NCBI GenBank assembly: GCA_003216895.1
Contig: QCID01000006.1
Location: 1 to 64,000, forward strand
Length of the DNA: 64,000 nucleotides
Origin: Prochlorococcus sp. AG-402-K04
GTDB taxonomy: Bacteria > Cyanobacteriota > Cyanobacteriia > PCC-6307 > Cyanobiaceae
Direction: 5' to 3'
Position 1 is the first letter of the stretch. Each line of letters opens with the position of its first letter. Below the pieces are notes generated by a model. It worked only from the letters and a program-made list of their open reading frames with translations, was not told the DNA's origin and searched no databases. This document shows positions 55,436 through 63,843 of the stretch, in pieces. A program made the position numbers and the translations under genes.

Positions 55436-55739
55436 ATGCCCACCCTAACAAAATCATTTAATTTACAAAGTATGGTAAATGAAGCGGCAAACAGAGGCAG
55501 GGGGTTCTTTCGCATACTTAATCAACAAATCAATGGCGTATCTAATGGAATCCTCAAGTACTTCAAGCTGGAAATCAACAACGAGTCTAAAGCTTTCAAG
55601 CGAACCAGGAATAGGCAGAGAAGCTCTCATAACAAGCTCCACAAGAGAGTTAGTTGAATTGTATTGGACAAATCGAAAGCGGTTTTCAGGTGCTTACATA
55701 GGATTCCCATCCAAAACAAGTAGGGACCAGGAAAAATAA
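55436..55739 (+). pseudogene. Unknown gene split by a +1 shift at a G5 run
   Basis: From the ATG at 55436 the frame encodes MPTLTKSFNLQSMVNEAANR, then meets GGGGG at 55500-55504. Removing one G joins it to the next frame: FAYLINKSMAYLMES, SSWKSTTSLKLSSEPGIGRE, ELVELYWTNRKRFSGAYIGF, ending at 55739, a coherent product of about 100 residues. Either half alone is unconvincing. It may be a mutated gene, a sequencing error or a slippage site. No family recognised. Confidence 0.6.
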
Positions 55740-55833
55740 AGACTTAACTTGAAATTTCTTTTTGTATTTTTCCTCTTAACTAGAGAATAAATTTTTCAGC
55801 CTATTTAAATAAAAATAAAATAATAAATTATGG

Positions 55834-56052
55834 TTATTCTTTATCATTAATTACTTGATATGAATTCGGAGCAAGTATTAAAAATAATATCCACCAAACA
55901 AAAACAAAAACGCCTATAACTGAAGAGAAAATTATGTTATTAAATAGTTTCCAGCTAAAAATAAGAACTAAAACTCCAAAGCTAATAATTGACCAAGGTT
56001 GACACCAGTAAGGCTTTGAATCCCAAAAACTTTTTTTTGAATTTGTATCCAT
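55834..56052 (-). CDS. Small membrane protein, possibly DUF6737
   Basis: 72 residues from the ATG at 56052 (the frame extends to 56085). SKPYWCQPWSIISFGVLVLI is the conserved K-P-x-W-C-Q-P-W-S-I pattern of a cyanobacterial small membrane family, followed by a second helix and LAPNSYQ. The family name is from memory. Function unknown. Confidence 0.7.
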   Translation of the reverse strand: MDTNSKKSFWDSKPYWCQPWSIISFGVLVLIFSWKLFNNIIFSSVIGVFVFVWWILFLILAPNSYQVINDKE

Positions 56053-56096
56053 TAAAGAAACTTGAGAAATGATTAAAGCTATCAAATCCTAACCTC

Positions 56097-56456
56097 TCAC
56101 TCAGGCTTATCTTCTTCAATAGGTTGATCCTCTTCAACAGGCTTTTCTTCTTCGACAGGCTTTTCTTCTTCGATAGGCTTTTCTTCTTCAACAGGCTTTT
56201 CTTCTTCGACAGGCTTTTCTTCTTCGATAGGTTTAATTTCAACTATGTTGTCACTTGACTCAGAGGTCTCACTATTAGTAAAAATTTGAGAAACTTCCTC
56301 AACTGAATCAGAATCAGAATTCTTAAGTAAAAACTTCAAAACATATCCAAGAGAGACAAACAAAGCTATTGGGAGGACAAGTCCTAAAAGCAATTTGTAG
56401 AGAATTATTCCTATTCCAAGGACAGCAATAGAAATAAGAATGTTCTTCCTGTTCAT
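56097..56456 (-). CDS. Membrane-anchored protein with tandem EEEKPV tail
   Basis: 119 residues. Two hydrophobic segments (residues 5-45) are followed by a Ser/Glu linker and about eight tandem six-residue units E-E-E-K-P-[VI], ending EEDKPE. The tail is acidic and extended, likely a flexible cytoplasmic or periplasmic spacer. Function unknown. Confidence 0.7.
   Translation of the reverse strand: MNRKNILISIAVLGIGIILYKLLLGLVLPIALFVSLGYVLKFLLKNSDSDSVEEVSQIFTNSETSESSDNIVEIKPIEEEKPVEEEKPVEEEKPIEEEKPVEEEKPVEEDQPIEEDKPE
56101..56232 (-). repeat. 18-base tandem repeat encoding EEEKP[VI]
   Basis: Seven or more 18-base units of type TTCTTCTTCGACAGGCTT (plus-strand reading), with alternating GACAGG, GATAGG and AACAGG variants. 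The length is a multiple of three, so unit gain or loss keeps the frame. Confidence 0.9.
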
Positions 56457-56571
56457 ATGAGCAAAATGAATAGATTCTAAATCTAAGCTATTTCAAAGTT
56501 ATTTAGATGGCATAGCTTCAACACGATGTCTAATTAAATAATCTAAATTGTAATTATTAACGTTAAAGTCA

Positions 56572-56997
56572 ATGCTCATCAAAGAGAAAGAATTAAAAAA
56601 ATTCTTTAATTTATCTTATGGAGAGAAAGCTCCATCAAGGGAAGAATGGGAATCTTTGTACAATCAAAACGTTAAATTCATAGACCCTACTCAAGAAAAA
56701 ATTGGAATTGATTCATATATCAAAGCTCAAGATGGATTAATCAAAAGATGTGATGATATTTATTTAGAATCAAATTCAATTGCTATTAATAAGAATATTG
56801 CTTTTGTTGAATGGAGAATGGGTTTAAAAATAAAAGGTATCGAATTTATATATGATGGGACAACCCGATTAATATTTGATGAAGAAGGAAAGGTGAAAGA
56901 ACATAGAGACTATTTTGATTTTTGTTCAGGAACTTTTGGTAATATTCCAGTTATAGGAGCATTTTTCAGATGGTTATACTCAAGATTTGTTGACTAA
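56572..56997 (+). CDS. SnoaL/NTF2-like protein
   Basis: 141 residues with the NTF2-like outline: an N-terminal helix, LYNQNVKFIDPTQEKIGIDS, then VEWRMGLKIKGIEFIYDGTT and VKEHRDYFDFCSG. Family members include small-molecule isomerases and carotenoid-binding modules. The residues alone do not specify a ligand. Confidence 0.85.
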   Translation: MLIKEKELKKFFNLSYGEKAPSREEWESLYNQNVKFIDPTQEKIGIDSYIKAQDGLIKRCDDIYLESNSIAINKNIAFVEWRMGLKIKGIEFIYDGTTRLIFDEEGKVKEHRDYFDFCSGTFGNIPVIGAFFRWLYSRFVD

Positions 56998-57282
56998 TAT
57001 ATTTTATAATTTTTAAAATTTTATAGAGAAATTTCAAATCATTTAACTACCTTTGATTATCTATAAAAAGAGGTTTATTTATTCGCTAAAAATAAGTTAA
57101 GAATTTAGATTTTTTTAATTTCATTTAAGAATTTTTAAGACCAAAAAAGAACTAGTAAATTCACCTAATCGCAACACAATAAAATAATATTTGATTTTTT
57201 TCCAATTTCTAGTTATTTATTTGGTTTAATACGTAATTAAAATATTTATTAGCTATAACATAAGAGGTGCTGGAGGAATCAA

Positions 57283-57636
57283 ATGGGAACATTAGTTGAA
57301 TTAATCAAGGAAACCTATGACCATGAAGCATGCTTAGAGATTGCGAGTAGTGGTTGTTCCGATGGTGCATGTACAAGACATAACTATCAAGCTGACACTC
57401 TCTTGCTCTACATGAGTTACTCAGATGAGATCATCCAATACACTTCAGAGAGACTTGGATTCTCTTTTCTTTCTAATCTTGCAAGAGATTTAGGATCACC
57501 ACTAAAAGACAATAAAGATCAAGATAGCTCATGGAAAGAAGTAGTATCGGCTTGTCCAAATAAGGATGACTATAAACATGCTCTTGTATGGAAATTCATA
57601 GAATTAGTCGCCAAAGAGAAAAGTTTGGAAAACTAA
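57283..57636 (+). CDS. Hypothetical protein with Cys-rich start
   Basis: 117 residues, soluble, with ACLEIASSGCSDGACTRHNY near the N-terminus (C-x8-C-x4-C and a His), which could bind metal. A ribosome site GGAGG precedes the ATG. No recognised family. Confidence 0.7.
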   Translation: MGTLVELIKETYDHEACLEIASSGCSDGACTRHNYQADTLLLYMSYSDEIIQYTSERLGFSFLSNLARDLGSPLKDNKDQDSSWKEVVSACPNKDDYKHALVWKFIELVAKEKSLEN

Positions 57637-57706
57637 TAATTCAATATGAAAATTAATTGGGAATAAATTCTTTAGTACTTCAGTCTTTATCCTAAAGATG
57701 ATTTGA

Positions 57707-57874
57707 TTAAAAAAAAAGATCAAATACTGAACTTATCCAACGAGGTTGAAAAATAAAATAAATTACACCAAAGAATAATATTGAACCTATTATTCCATAA
57801 ATCTGAACCTCTAGTTCTTCCCAAATCTCTTCAATCCAAATAAGCAAAGATTTATTTTCACCTTTTCTTTCCAT
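57707..57874 (-). CDS. Small single-helix membrane protein
   Basis: 55 residues: a charged N-terminus MERKGENKSLLIWIEEIWEE then one transmembrane helix (VQIYGIIGSILFFGVIYFIF). It resembles in size other single-helix proteins of photosynthetic membranes, but no family can be named. Confidence 0.6.
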   Translation of the reverse strand: MERKGENKSLLIWIEEIWEELEVQIYGIIGSILFFGVIYFIFQPRWISSVFDLFF

Positions 57875-58057
57875 GGAAATATAGATTTATAAAAAGTACT
57901 ATAAACGAATAATAACAAGTTTGAAATGATATTTATAAAAACACCTTAGATTTATCGACATTTATATTCGATAGATAAATTGAATATAAAATTATGGTCA
58001 AAAAGACTCGTCAGGTAAGATTTTTAATTAAATTATTTAAATAATTTCCAAAAAAAA

Positions 58058-58258
58058 TTGAAGAAAAACCCTTCTATTGAAGAAATAATTTCAGTCACAC
58101 TGAGCTGTACATTAATTAGAATGACTGAAATAAACAGAAGAGATAGATCCGTTCTTTATCAAGAATTTAAAGAATGGATTGAAAATTCTGGAAAAAATGA
58201 AGAGCAACAAGAAATTTTATGCTTGAGGTACTTAAAAAATGATAAGACGATTAATTAG
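58058..58258 (+). CDS. Small protein, E-F-x-E-W-I family member
   Basis: 66 residues from a TTG start (the next ATG at 58121 would remove the conserved front). VLYQEFKEWIENSGKNEEQQ matches the members at 20566 and 54778. Soluble and acidic. Function unknown. Confidence 0.55.
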   Translation: MKKNPSIEEIISVTLSCTLIRMTEINRRDRSVLYQEFKEWIENSGKNEEQQEILCLRYLKNDKTIN

Positions 58259-58355
58259 ATTAACTTATAATTATTATCTGATTTTCTTGAAAAAAAAGAA
58301 TTTTGAAAACCTCATTAATATACGAAAAACGCTAAGATAAAGTAAATCTAAAGAA

Positions 58356-58631
58356 ATGTTCACTTCTTTATTTTCTCTGCTTTTCTCAACTTTACTCTGG
58401 GTTCAAGTGCCTCAGTGGAGTGATAATTGGTCAAAATGTGCTGTGGATGTACCCGACACTGCTTGTCATTGGTACATAGTTTCTCCCGACAATACTTTCG
58501 GTAAAGGATTCGATTGGGCTACAGCGCCTTGGTTTAATGCAAACGGTTTGAATGATGTTGCAAAAATTTCATCTGAAACAGTTGTAGAAAAACTGCAAGA
58601 AAAAGAAATTGATAGAAAATTAATATCTTGA
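58356..58631 (+). CDS. Small exported protein
   Basis: 91 residues. A hydrophobic start (LFSLLFSTLLWVQVPQW) could be a signal peptide or anchor. Two Cys (SKCAVDVPDTACHWY) are close enough for a disulfide. No recognised family. Confidence 0.65.
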   Translation: MFTSLFSLLFSTLLWVQVPQWSDNWSKCAVDVPDTACHWYIVSPDNTFGKGFDWATAPWFNANGLNDVAKISSETVVEKLQEKEIDRKLIS

Positions 58632-58685
58632 GTATTTACAAGGCAACTACTTAAAAAAACGAAATTAATTTTCAATCACAAATAA

Positions 58686-59141
58686 TTAATTTCTAATTTC
58701 ACCTAATACTCTAAGCGCTTCATTTACGTGAGCAGGCCCATTTAAAAGGTCATTAAAAATATGCCTAATAATACCTTTTGAATCAACAATATAAGTTACA
58801 CGGCCATCAAGCAATCCAAGAACTTTAGGGACACCAAAAGCTTTTCTCAAAGAATTATCCGTATCACACAATAGAGGAAACGGTAGTTTATTTTTGTCTG
58901 CAAAAGATCTATGGCTTGCTTCATCGTCACCACTTACCCCCCAAACTTCTGCACCAAATAGTTTAAAAAGATCGTATTTATCTCTAAATCCGCAATTTTC
59001 TGCTGTACAACCTGGGGTATCATCTTTTGGATAAAAAAATAAAACTAAGGGCCTACCTTTAGCTTGCTTATTAGTCCTAGAAACTCCTAGTTGATCAGAG
59101 AGAGAGAAATCAGGTATTTGATCACCTAACTTTAGAGGCAT
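58686..59141 (-). CDS. bcp: Peroxiredoxin, Bcp/PrxQ type
   Basis: 151 residues. The peroxidatic and resolving cysteines are in DDTPGCTAENCGFRD (C-x4-C), the PrxQ arrangement, and the thioredoxin fold is intact (RPLVLFFYPKDDTPGC; VWGVSGDDEASH). It reduces hydroperoxides with electrons from thioredoxin. Confidence 0.96.
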   Translation of the reverse strand: MPLKLGDQIPDFSLSDQLGVSRTNKQAKGRPLVLFFYPKDDTPGCTAENCGFRDKYDLFKLFGAEVWGVSGDDEASHRSFADKNKLPFPLLCDTDNSLRKAFGVPKVLGLLDGRVTYIVDSKGIIRHIFNDLLNGPAHVNEALRVLGEIRN

Positions 59142-59339
59142 TTTTATCCTATAATTACACTAATTTATTATATAAAAAATTAAGGCATGTTGGAGGTAAA
59201 AAGAGTTAATAACATAGTATTGACTATTTAATTTATAAATCAGCTGCTAGCAACTGTGATTTATAAATTATAGATTTATTAAGCTAAAATAATAAGTTTT
59301 TCAAATTTTAGTATAATGTTAATAATTTAATAAAATACA

Positions 59340-61679
59340 TTGAGTGGTTTCGGTATAAAGAAAAAAGAGAATAAAAGCTCTTCCAAAAAACTTCAAAAGC
59401 TTTCAGAAAAGGATCTGAAAGCAAAATCAATCAATAATCATATTCAAGGTAATTTAGATGAAGCAGAAAAAGGTTATATAGCCTTTTTAAAAAATGGTTA
59501 TTCTGATGCTGATGTAATTTCAAATTATGCACTAATATGTGAAGAAAAAGAAGAACATAATAAAGCGATAAAACTATATGAAAAATGTTCAAAAATTTTT
59601 CCAGAGCATATTTATTCGAAATTAAATTTATCTTTTTTATATTATAAATTACATAACCTAGAAAAAGCGGAAAAAATTGTTAATGAAGCCATTAGATTAA
59701 AACCAAGTCTACCTAATGGATATTGTATTAAAGGGTTAATTTTAAAAAATTTAAATAAATATAATGAGTCAAAATTATCACTTCAAAAAGCAATCGAAAT
59801 AGATAAGAATTATTTTGATGCGTATATCAATCTAGGATTATTATATAAAGATTTTACTAAATATAATGAAGCAGAAGAATATTATTTAAAAGCTTTAGAA
59901 ATAAATAATAAATCTGCTATCGCTCATTTGAATCTAGGTGCATGCTATAAGGAAAAACAAGAGATAGAAAAGGCAATATTACATACAGAGATGGCAATAG
60001 ATCTAGATAATAAATTAGAAAACTGTTATTTAAATCTAGCTACATTATATAACCAAATAGGTGATTATAAAAAATCACTCATTATTATAAAAAAAGAACT
60101 TTTGTTTAATAATAATAGTGGATTAAGTTATCAACTCATATGTGAATTAATTAAAAAGGGAGAATTATTAGATGGATCACAGAAAGACAATAGAGAATTA
60201 CTTAAACATATATTAAATAGAAAAGATATTTCTCATAGAGAACTATTTGGGAATATAAATAGCTTGATCTCCAAAGAAATATTAGAAAAATTATCTATTA
60301 TAGAATCCGAATTGTATGAAAATAATGAATTTAATATTATTATTAAAGATAAGGAATTAGTAAAAGCACTTTCACTAATGATATTTAGCTCTCCATTATG
60401 GGAAAAGGTTTTAAGAAATATACGCAAAAATATCCTTATAAACTATTCAGAACAAGAGAAGATAAGTAATAGTATTTTTAACTTTGTGATAGGTCTTGGG
60501 TCACAATGTTTCTTAAATGAGTATGTCTATTACATATCTACAGAAGAAAAGAATAAACTAAAAGAACTCAAGAAAACAATCAAAAATAATAAAAATCAAG
60601 ACTATAAATTAGCAATTATCTCCTGCTACCAATCACTATCCTCAATAAATAATAAAATAGTTGATTTGAATACTTATTCATCAAATAATAAAGAATTTAA
60701 TGATCTACTTAATTTACAATTTAAAGAGCTAAATGATGAAACAAAAATTTCCATAGGAATTAAAAAGATAGGAAATATAAAAGATTCTATATCTAAGGAA
60801 GTGAAAAATCAGTATGAATTAAACCCATATCCTAGATGGAGATATAATTCATATGCAAAAGATAACAAATTAAACTTTTTATCAGTTATTAATTCTGAAA
60901 TTTATCCGAATACAATAAAGTCTAATTCAGCTCAATTAGATAATAAAAAAATAAATATACTGATAGCTGGTTGTGGAACGGGGATTCAAATACTTGAAGC
61001 ATCTCGATATAGTAATTCTAAAATAACAGCAATCGATTTAAGTAATTCAAGTATCTCATATGCAAAGAGAAAAGTTGATGAATATGGATTGAAAAATGTC
61101 AATTTTATAGAAATGGATTTACTTGAATTGACATCACTAAATCAAAGATTTGATTTAATAGAATGTTCAGGTGTTCTTCACCATATGAATGATCCTACTA
61201 AAGGGTTATCAAATCTATTTAATGTATTAGAAACAAAAGGTTTTTTAAAGTTAGGTTTTTACAGCAAGTATGCACGAAAAGAAATACTAAAAGCGAGATA
61301 TCTAATCAAAGAAAAAGGTATTAAACCAGATGTCGATGGAATAAGAAGCTTCCGAAATGACGTTCTTAATGGAGAGATAAAACAGTTAAATCAAATAACT
61401 AATTGGTCAGATTTCTACTCAACCTCAATGTGTAGAGATCTTTGCTTTCATAGTCACGAAAACTGTTACTCGTTAATTGAAATTAAAAATATGCTAAAAG
61501 TATCTAATCTTGAATTCCTAGGTTTTACTCTTTCAAAAGAGATAAAAGACAAATATCAAATAGATAATAAAGATATATACTCATTAAAAGATTTAGAATT
61601 ATGGGATAAATTTGAAAAATCAAATCCTAATTCTTTTAGAGAAATGTATCAATTCTGGGTTAGGAAATCAATTAAATAG
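59340..61679 (+). CDS. TPR-methyltransferase fusion protein
   Basis: 779 residues, TTG start (no ATG nearby). Residues 20-260 carry about six tetratricopeptide repeats (IRLKPSLPNGYCIKGLILKN, YFDAYINLGLLYKDFTKYNE, AIAHLNLGACYKEKQEIEKA). A divergent middle of about 230 residues leads to NQYELNPYPRWRYNSY and a class I S-adenosylmethionine methyltransferase (NILIAGCGTGIQILEASRYS near residue 542, ITAIDLSNSSISYAKRK, ECSGVLHHMNDP). This domain order occurs in Prochlorococcus TPR proteins. It probably methylates a protein or surface glycan; the target is unknown. Confidence 0.88.
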   Translation: MSGFGIKKKENKSSSKKLQKLSEKDLKAKSINNHIQGNLDEAEKGYIAFLKNGYSDADVISNYALICEEKEEHNKAIKLYEKCSKIFPEHIYSKLNLSFLYYKLHNLEKAEKIVNEAIRLKPSLPNGYCIKGLILKNLNKYNESKLSLQKAIEIDKNYFDAYINLGLLYKDFTKYNEAEEYYLKALEINNKSAIAHLNLGACYKEKQEIEKAILHTEMAIDLDNKLENCYLNLATLYNQIGDYKKSLIIIKKELLFNNNSGLSYQLICELIKKGELLDGSQKDNRELLKHILNRKDISHRELFGNINSLISKEILEKLSIIESELYENNEFNIIIKDKELVKALSLMIFSSPLWEKVLRNIRKNILINYSEQEKISNSIFNFVIGLGSQCFLNEYVYYISTEEKNKLKELKKTIKNNKNQDYKLAIISCYQSLSSINNKIVDLNTYSSNNKEFNDLLNLQFKELNDETKISIGIKKIGNIKDSISKEVKNQYELNPYPRWRYNSYAKDNKLNFLSVINSEIYPNTIKSNSAQLDNKKINILIAGCGTGIQILEASRYSNSKITAIDLSNSSISYAKRKVDEYGLKNVNFIEMDLLELTSLNQRFDLIECSGVLHHMNDPTKGLSNLFNVLETKGFLKLGFYSKYARKEILKARYLIKEKGIKPDVDGIRSFRNDVLNGEIKQLNQITNWSDFYSTSMCRDLCFHSHENCYSLIEIKNMLKVSNLEFLGFTLSKEIKDKYQIDNKDIYSLKDLELWDKFEKSNPNSFREMYQFWVRKSIK

Positions 61680-61835
61680 TTGTTCTTCCAATCCTGGAAT
61701 AAACATTTTACATAGGGTGAAAATAAATAATATTGCTAGAACATTACCTAGCATTGCTATTGCGAAGCGAATTCTAAGATCCTTAGCAAATGGTAATAGG
61801 TTTTCCCAAAGTTGTAATAATGGTCCGCCTGCCAT
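61668..61835 (-). CDS. Small single-helix membrane protein
   Basis: 55 residues: MAGGPLLQLWENLLPFAKDL then a transmembrane segment (IAMLGNVLAILFIFTLCKMF). The gene overlaps the 3' end of the convergent fusion gene by 12 bases. The size and helix suggest a small photosynthetic or respiratory complex subunit, but no family can be named. Confidence 0.6.
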   Translation of the reverse strand: MAGGPLLQLWENLLPFAKDLRIRFAIAMLGNVLAILFIFTLCKMFIPGLEEQLFN

Positions 61836-61933
61836 TGGATATTAATGCTTAGTTACGTATAGCTTACATTGGGAGTAACTTGTTGGCTACATAAAAACCG
61901 AGATTTAAAGTAAAAAGATTCTATTAATATCTT

Positions 61934-62200
61934 CTACTGTAATTTGCTTCTCATAAAAAATAGAAGTATCAACCCTATCAATATTAGCGCTACAGGATAA
62001 AGAAATACAAATAATATATCTGTTAATTTTTCTGGTCTATTCACAATAAATAAACCTACTGTAAAAATTATTATTGGCAAAAGAATTAGTGATTTTATTA
62101 ATAGGCCTTCATTCCATTTTTTAATCACATTCTCTTCATCTAATAAAGTTTCCAATTTATCCTTTAAAACTTCATCATTAAAATCAGACTGATCACTCAT
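61934..62200 (-). CDS. Small membrane protein
   Basis: 88 residues: an acidic N-terminus (FNDEVLKDKLETLLDEENVI) and two transmembrane helices. No recognised family. Confidence 0.65.
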   Translation of the reverse strand: MSDQSDFNDEVLKDKLETLLDEENVIKKWNEGLLIKSLILLPIIIFTVGLFIVNRPEKLTDILFVFLYPVALILIGLILLFFMRSKLQ

Positions 62201-62286
62201 AAGATTTTGATATTACTAATGCAAGATGGAACTATATAATAATTTATTATATAGTTCTGATCTATATCTATTTTGATAAAAGAAGA

Positions 62287-62562
62287 ATGAGTCACTTTAA
62301 TTATATAGATTTATTTGGTTTTTTAGCTGCTTTACTAACTACCATAGCCTTTTTACCCCAGTTATATAAGACATGGAAAACAAAATCAGCTGATGATGTT
62401 TCATTGGTTATGTTGATTCTATTCATAACAGGTCTTATTTGTTGGATTGTTTACGGTTTAAAAATCCATTCAATTCCTATTCTATTTGCTAATATCGTTA
62501 CCTTTATTTTTAATTTTTCGATTTTAATTTTAAAGCTTACTTATAGAAATAATACTCAATAG
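62287..62562 (+). CDS. SemiSWEET sugar transporter
   Basis: 91 residues, three transmembrane helices: LFGFLAALLTTIAFLPQLYK contains the P-Q motif of the PQ-loop/MtN3 fold, then WKTKSADDVSLVMLIL and a third helix. SemiSWEETs dimerise to make a small bidirectional sugar pore. Confidence 0.92.
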   Translation: MSHFNYIDLFGFLAALLTTIAFLPQLYKTWKTKSADDVSLVMLILFITGLICWIVYGLKIHSIPILFANIVTFIFNFSILILKLTYRNNTQ

Positions 62563-62642
62563 AAAAATTCTTTTATATATATTAAATTATTTTTCTTCAG
62601 CTCATTTAGAAGCTATAGTCAAGGGAGAATTATTTTAATTAA

Positions 62643-62804
62643 ATGTCAGGAGAAGAGCTACAACTAATTGGCAGATCTTTAGCTCTGCATCCTCCCGTAA
62701 TGATAATCACACTTGGTTTATTTATGTACATTAGAGGTAAAGCGATTGCAACAAGTAACCCAACTAAAAAAGTTACACCATTTTTTCCTTTTAGAAACGT
62801 TTAA
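62643..62804 (+). CDS. Small single-helix membrane protein
   Basis: 53 residues: MSGEELQLIGRSLALHPPVM, a helix (IITLGLFMYIRG), and a polar tail. A TCAGGAG string overlaps the start. No recognised family. Confidence 0.55.
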   Translation: MSGEELQLIGRSLALHPPVMIITLGLFMYIRGKAIATSNPTKKVTPFFPFRNV

Positions 62805-62863
62805 AATATAATTAATTATTTTAATTATTCAAACTTTCACGGAGAAAATTATTTATTTAGCAA

Positions 62864-63385
62864 TCAACCAAAAGGATTAGTTCCTTTAAGTGGACCTACA
62901 AATAGAAATTCCATAACAGCTCCTGTTATGGCGACTGGGAAAACCCAGATAGACATAAATCTAATACCCATAAATTTCATTCCACCTTTACCTGAAAATG
63001 CGTCTTTAGTCATTGTGTAGACGGTTTCAGTATCACTAACTGTGTATGAATTCTCTCCAGGACTAGTGTAAGGCTGGGCAAAATTCAAATTATTAATTAA
63101 ATTTCTGACTTTGTTATGGAGAACTATTGGCCAAACCCATAAGAAAAATATACGACTAGCAAATGCAAAAGTATCTGATTGAGGAATTCCTAATTGCTGA
63201 TTTGCTTTATCTTTCGGGAAAGCAGCCTCGATAATCTCTGAAATCTGATTTTGATCTGTAAGGAATACCTCTTTTGTATTAATAACGTTTGCTCGATTAA
63301 CGGAAGAAACAATTTCTGTTTCAGTATTTTCTAAAACAGCCGTAGAGCTATTATTTTCAATGAGATTTGATTCTTGACTTTCCAT
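62864..63385 (-). CDS. Membrane protein with acidic N-terminal region
   Basis: 173 residues. About 75 polar residues are followed by FAFASRIFFLWVWPIVLHNK, a polar loop, and a second helix (FMGIRFMSIWVFPVAITGAV) ending in FVGPLKGTNPFG. Two membrane helices with Trp/Pro pairs. It follows the PsbF-like gene on the same strand, beyond a terminator. Unknown family. Confidence 0.65.
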   Translation of the reverse strand: MESQESNLIENNSSTAVLENTETEIVSSVNRANVINTKEVFLTDQNQISEIIEAAFPKDKANQQLGIPQSDTFAFASRIFFLWVWPIVLHNKVRNLINNLNFAQPYTSPGENSYTVSDTETVYTMTKDAFSGKGGMKFMGIRFMSIWVFPVAITGAVMEFLFVGPLKGTNPFG

Positions 63386-63495
63386 AACAAACTTTTTTCT
63401 AGCAAGATTATAAGCCTTCTTGGTTATTTTTGATTAAAGAAATATATAATTTAAAAATATTCAATAGAAATTTTAATTATATATTTTTTCTCAAT

Positions 63496-63529
63496 AAAAA
63501 AAGGCTTACCTGATGACAAACCTTTTTTT
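63496..63529 (-). terminator. Intrinsic terminator of the PsbF-like gene
   Basis: AAAAAAAGG and CCTTTTTTT form the stem around a 16-base loop; on the minus strand the stem ends in a T-run. Confidence 0.75.
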
Positions 63530-63549
63530 TATTATTTTTATTTTTTTAG

Positions 63550-63843
63550 TTATGCGTTTATTACACCGCGGCGAATAAATTGCATTGCAAAAATCGCACC
63601 AAGGAAAAACACTGTTGGGATACCCAATGCATTAACCGCCAAAGTTCTAACGGTGAAAACTGGATAGCCACCGGATGGTCTTCCTTTATCAGCAACAATT
63701 GCAGTATCTTCCCAAACTTGTTCGTTTTTAATAGTTGGGCCATTATCCCAGACAAATACTCCCCACCTACGCAACCAATAATCAGCAAAGGCAAGAGTAA
63801 AAATAACTGGGGAAAGGACCAGCAATAATTTAAGTGTGTTCAT
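63550..63843 (-). CDS. Cytochrome b559 beta-like protein without the heme histidine
   Basis: 97 residues from the ATG at 63843 (a TTG at 63888 adds 15). The last 40 residues, [18 protein letters not shown] then [16 protein letters not shown], follow PsbF (typically YPIFTVRWLAIHALAVPT). The heme-ligating His is Asn here, and the protein has an additional N-terminal helix ([20 protein letters not shown]) absent from true PsbF. It is therefore not the normal cytochrome b559 beta subunit. It may be a PSII-associated paralogue. Confidence 0.7.
   Translation of the reverse strand: MNTLKLLLVLSPVIFTLAFADYWLRRWGVFVWDNGPTIKNEQVWEDTAIVADKGRPSGGYPVFTVRTLAVNALGIPTVFFLGAIFAMQFIRRGVINA

Noticed and set aside
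55982-56242. 86-codon minus-strand frame rich in KKKSLS
   Set aside because: It is an alternative frame through the 18-base repeats; the EEEKP frame has a membrane anchor and a sensible start.
61612-61845. 77-codon plus-strand frame
   Set aside because: Antisense to the small membrane protein at 61668-61835 and overlapping the fusion gene's end in another frame.
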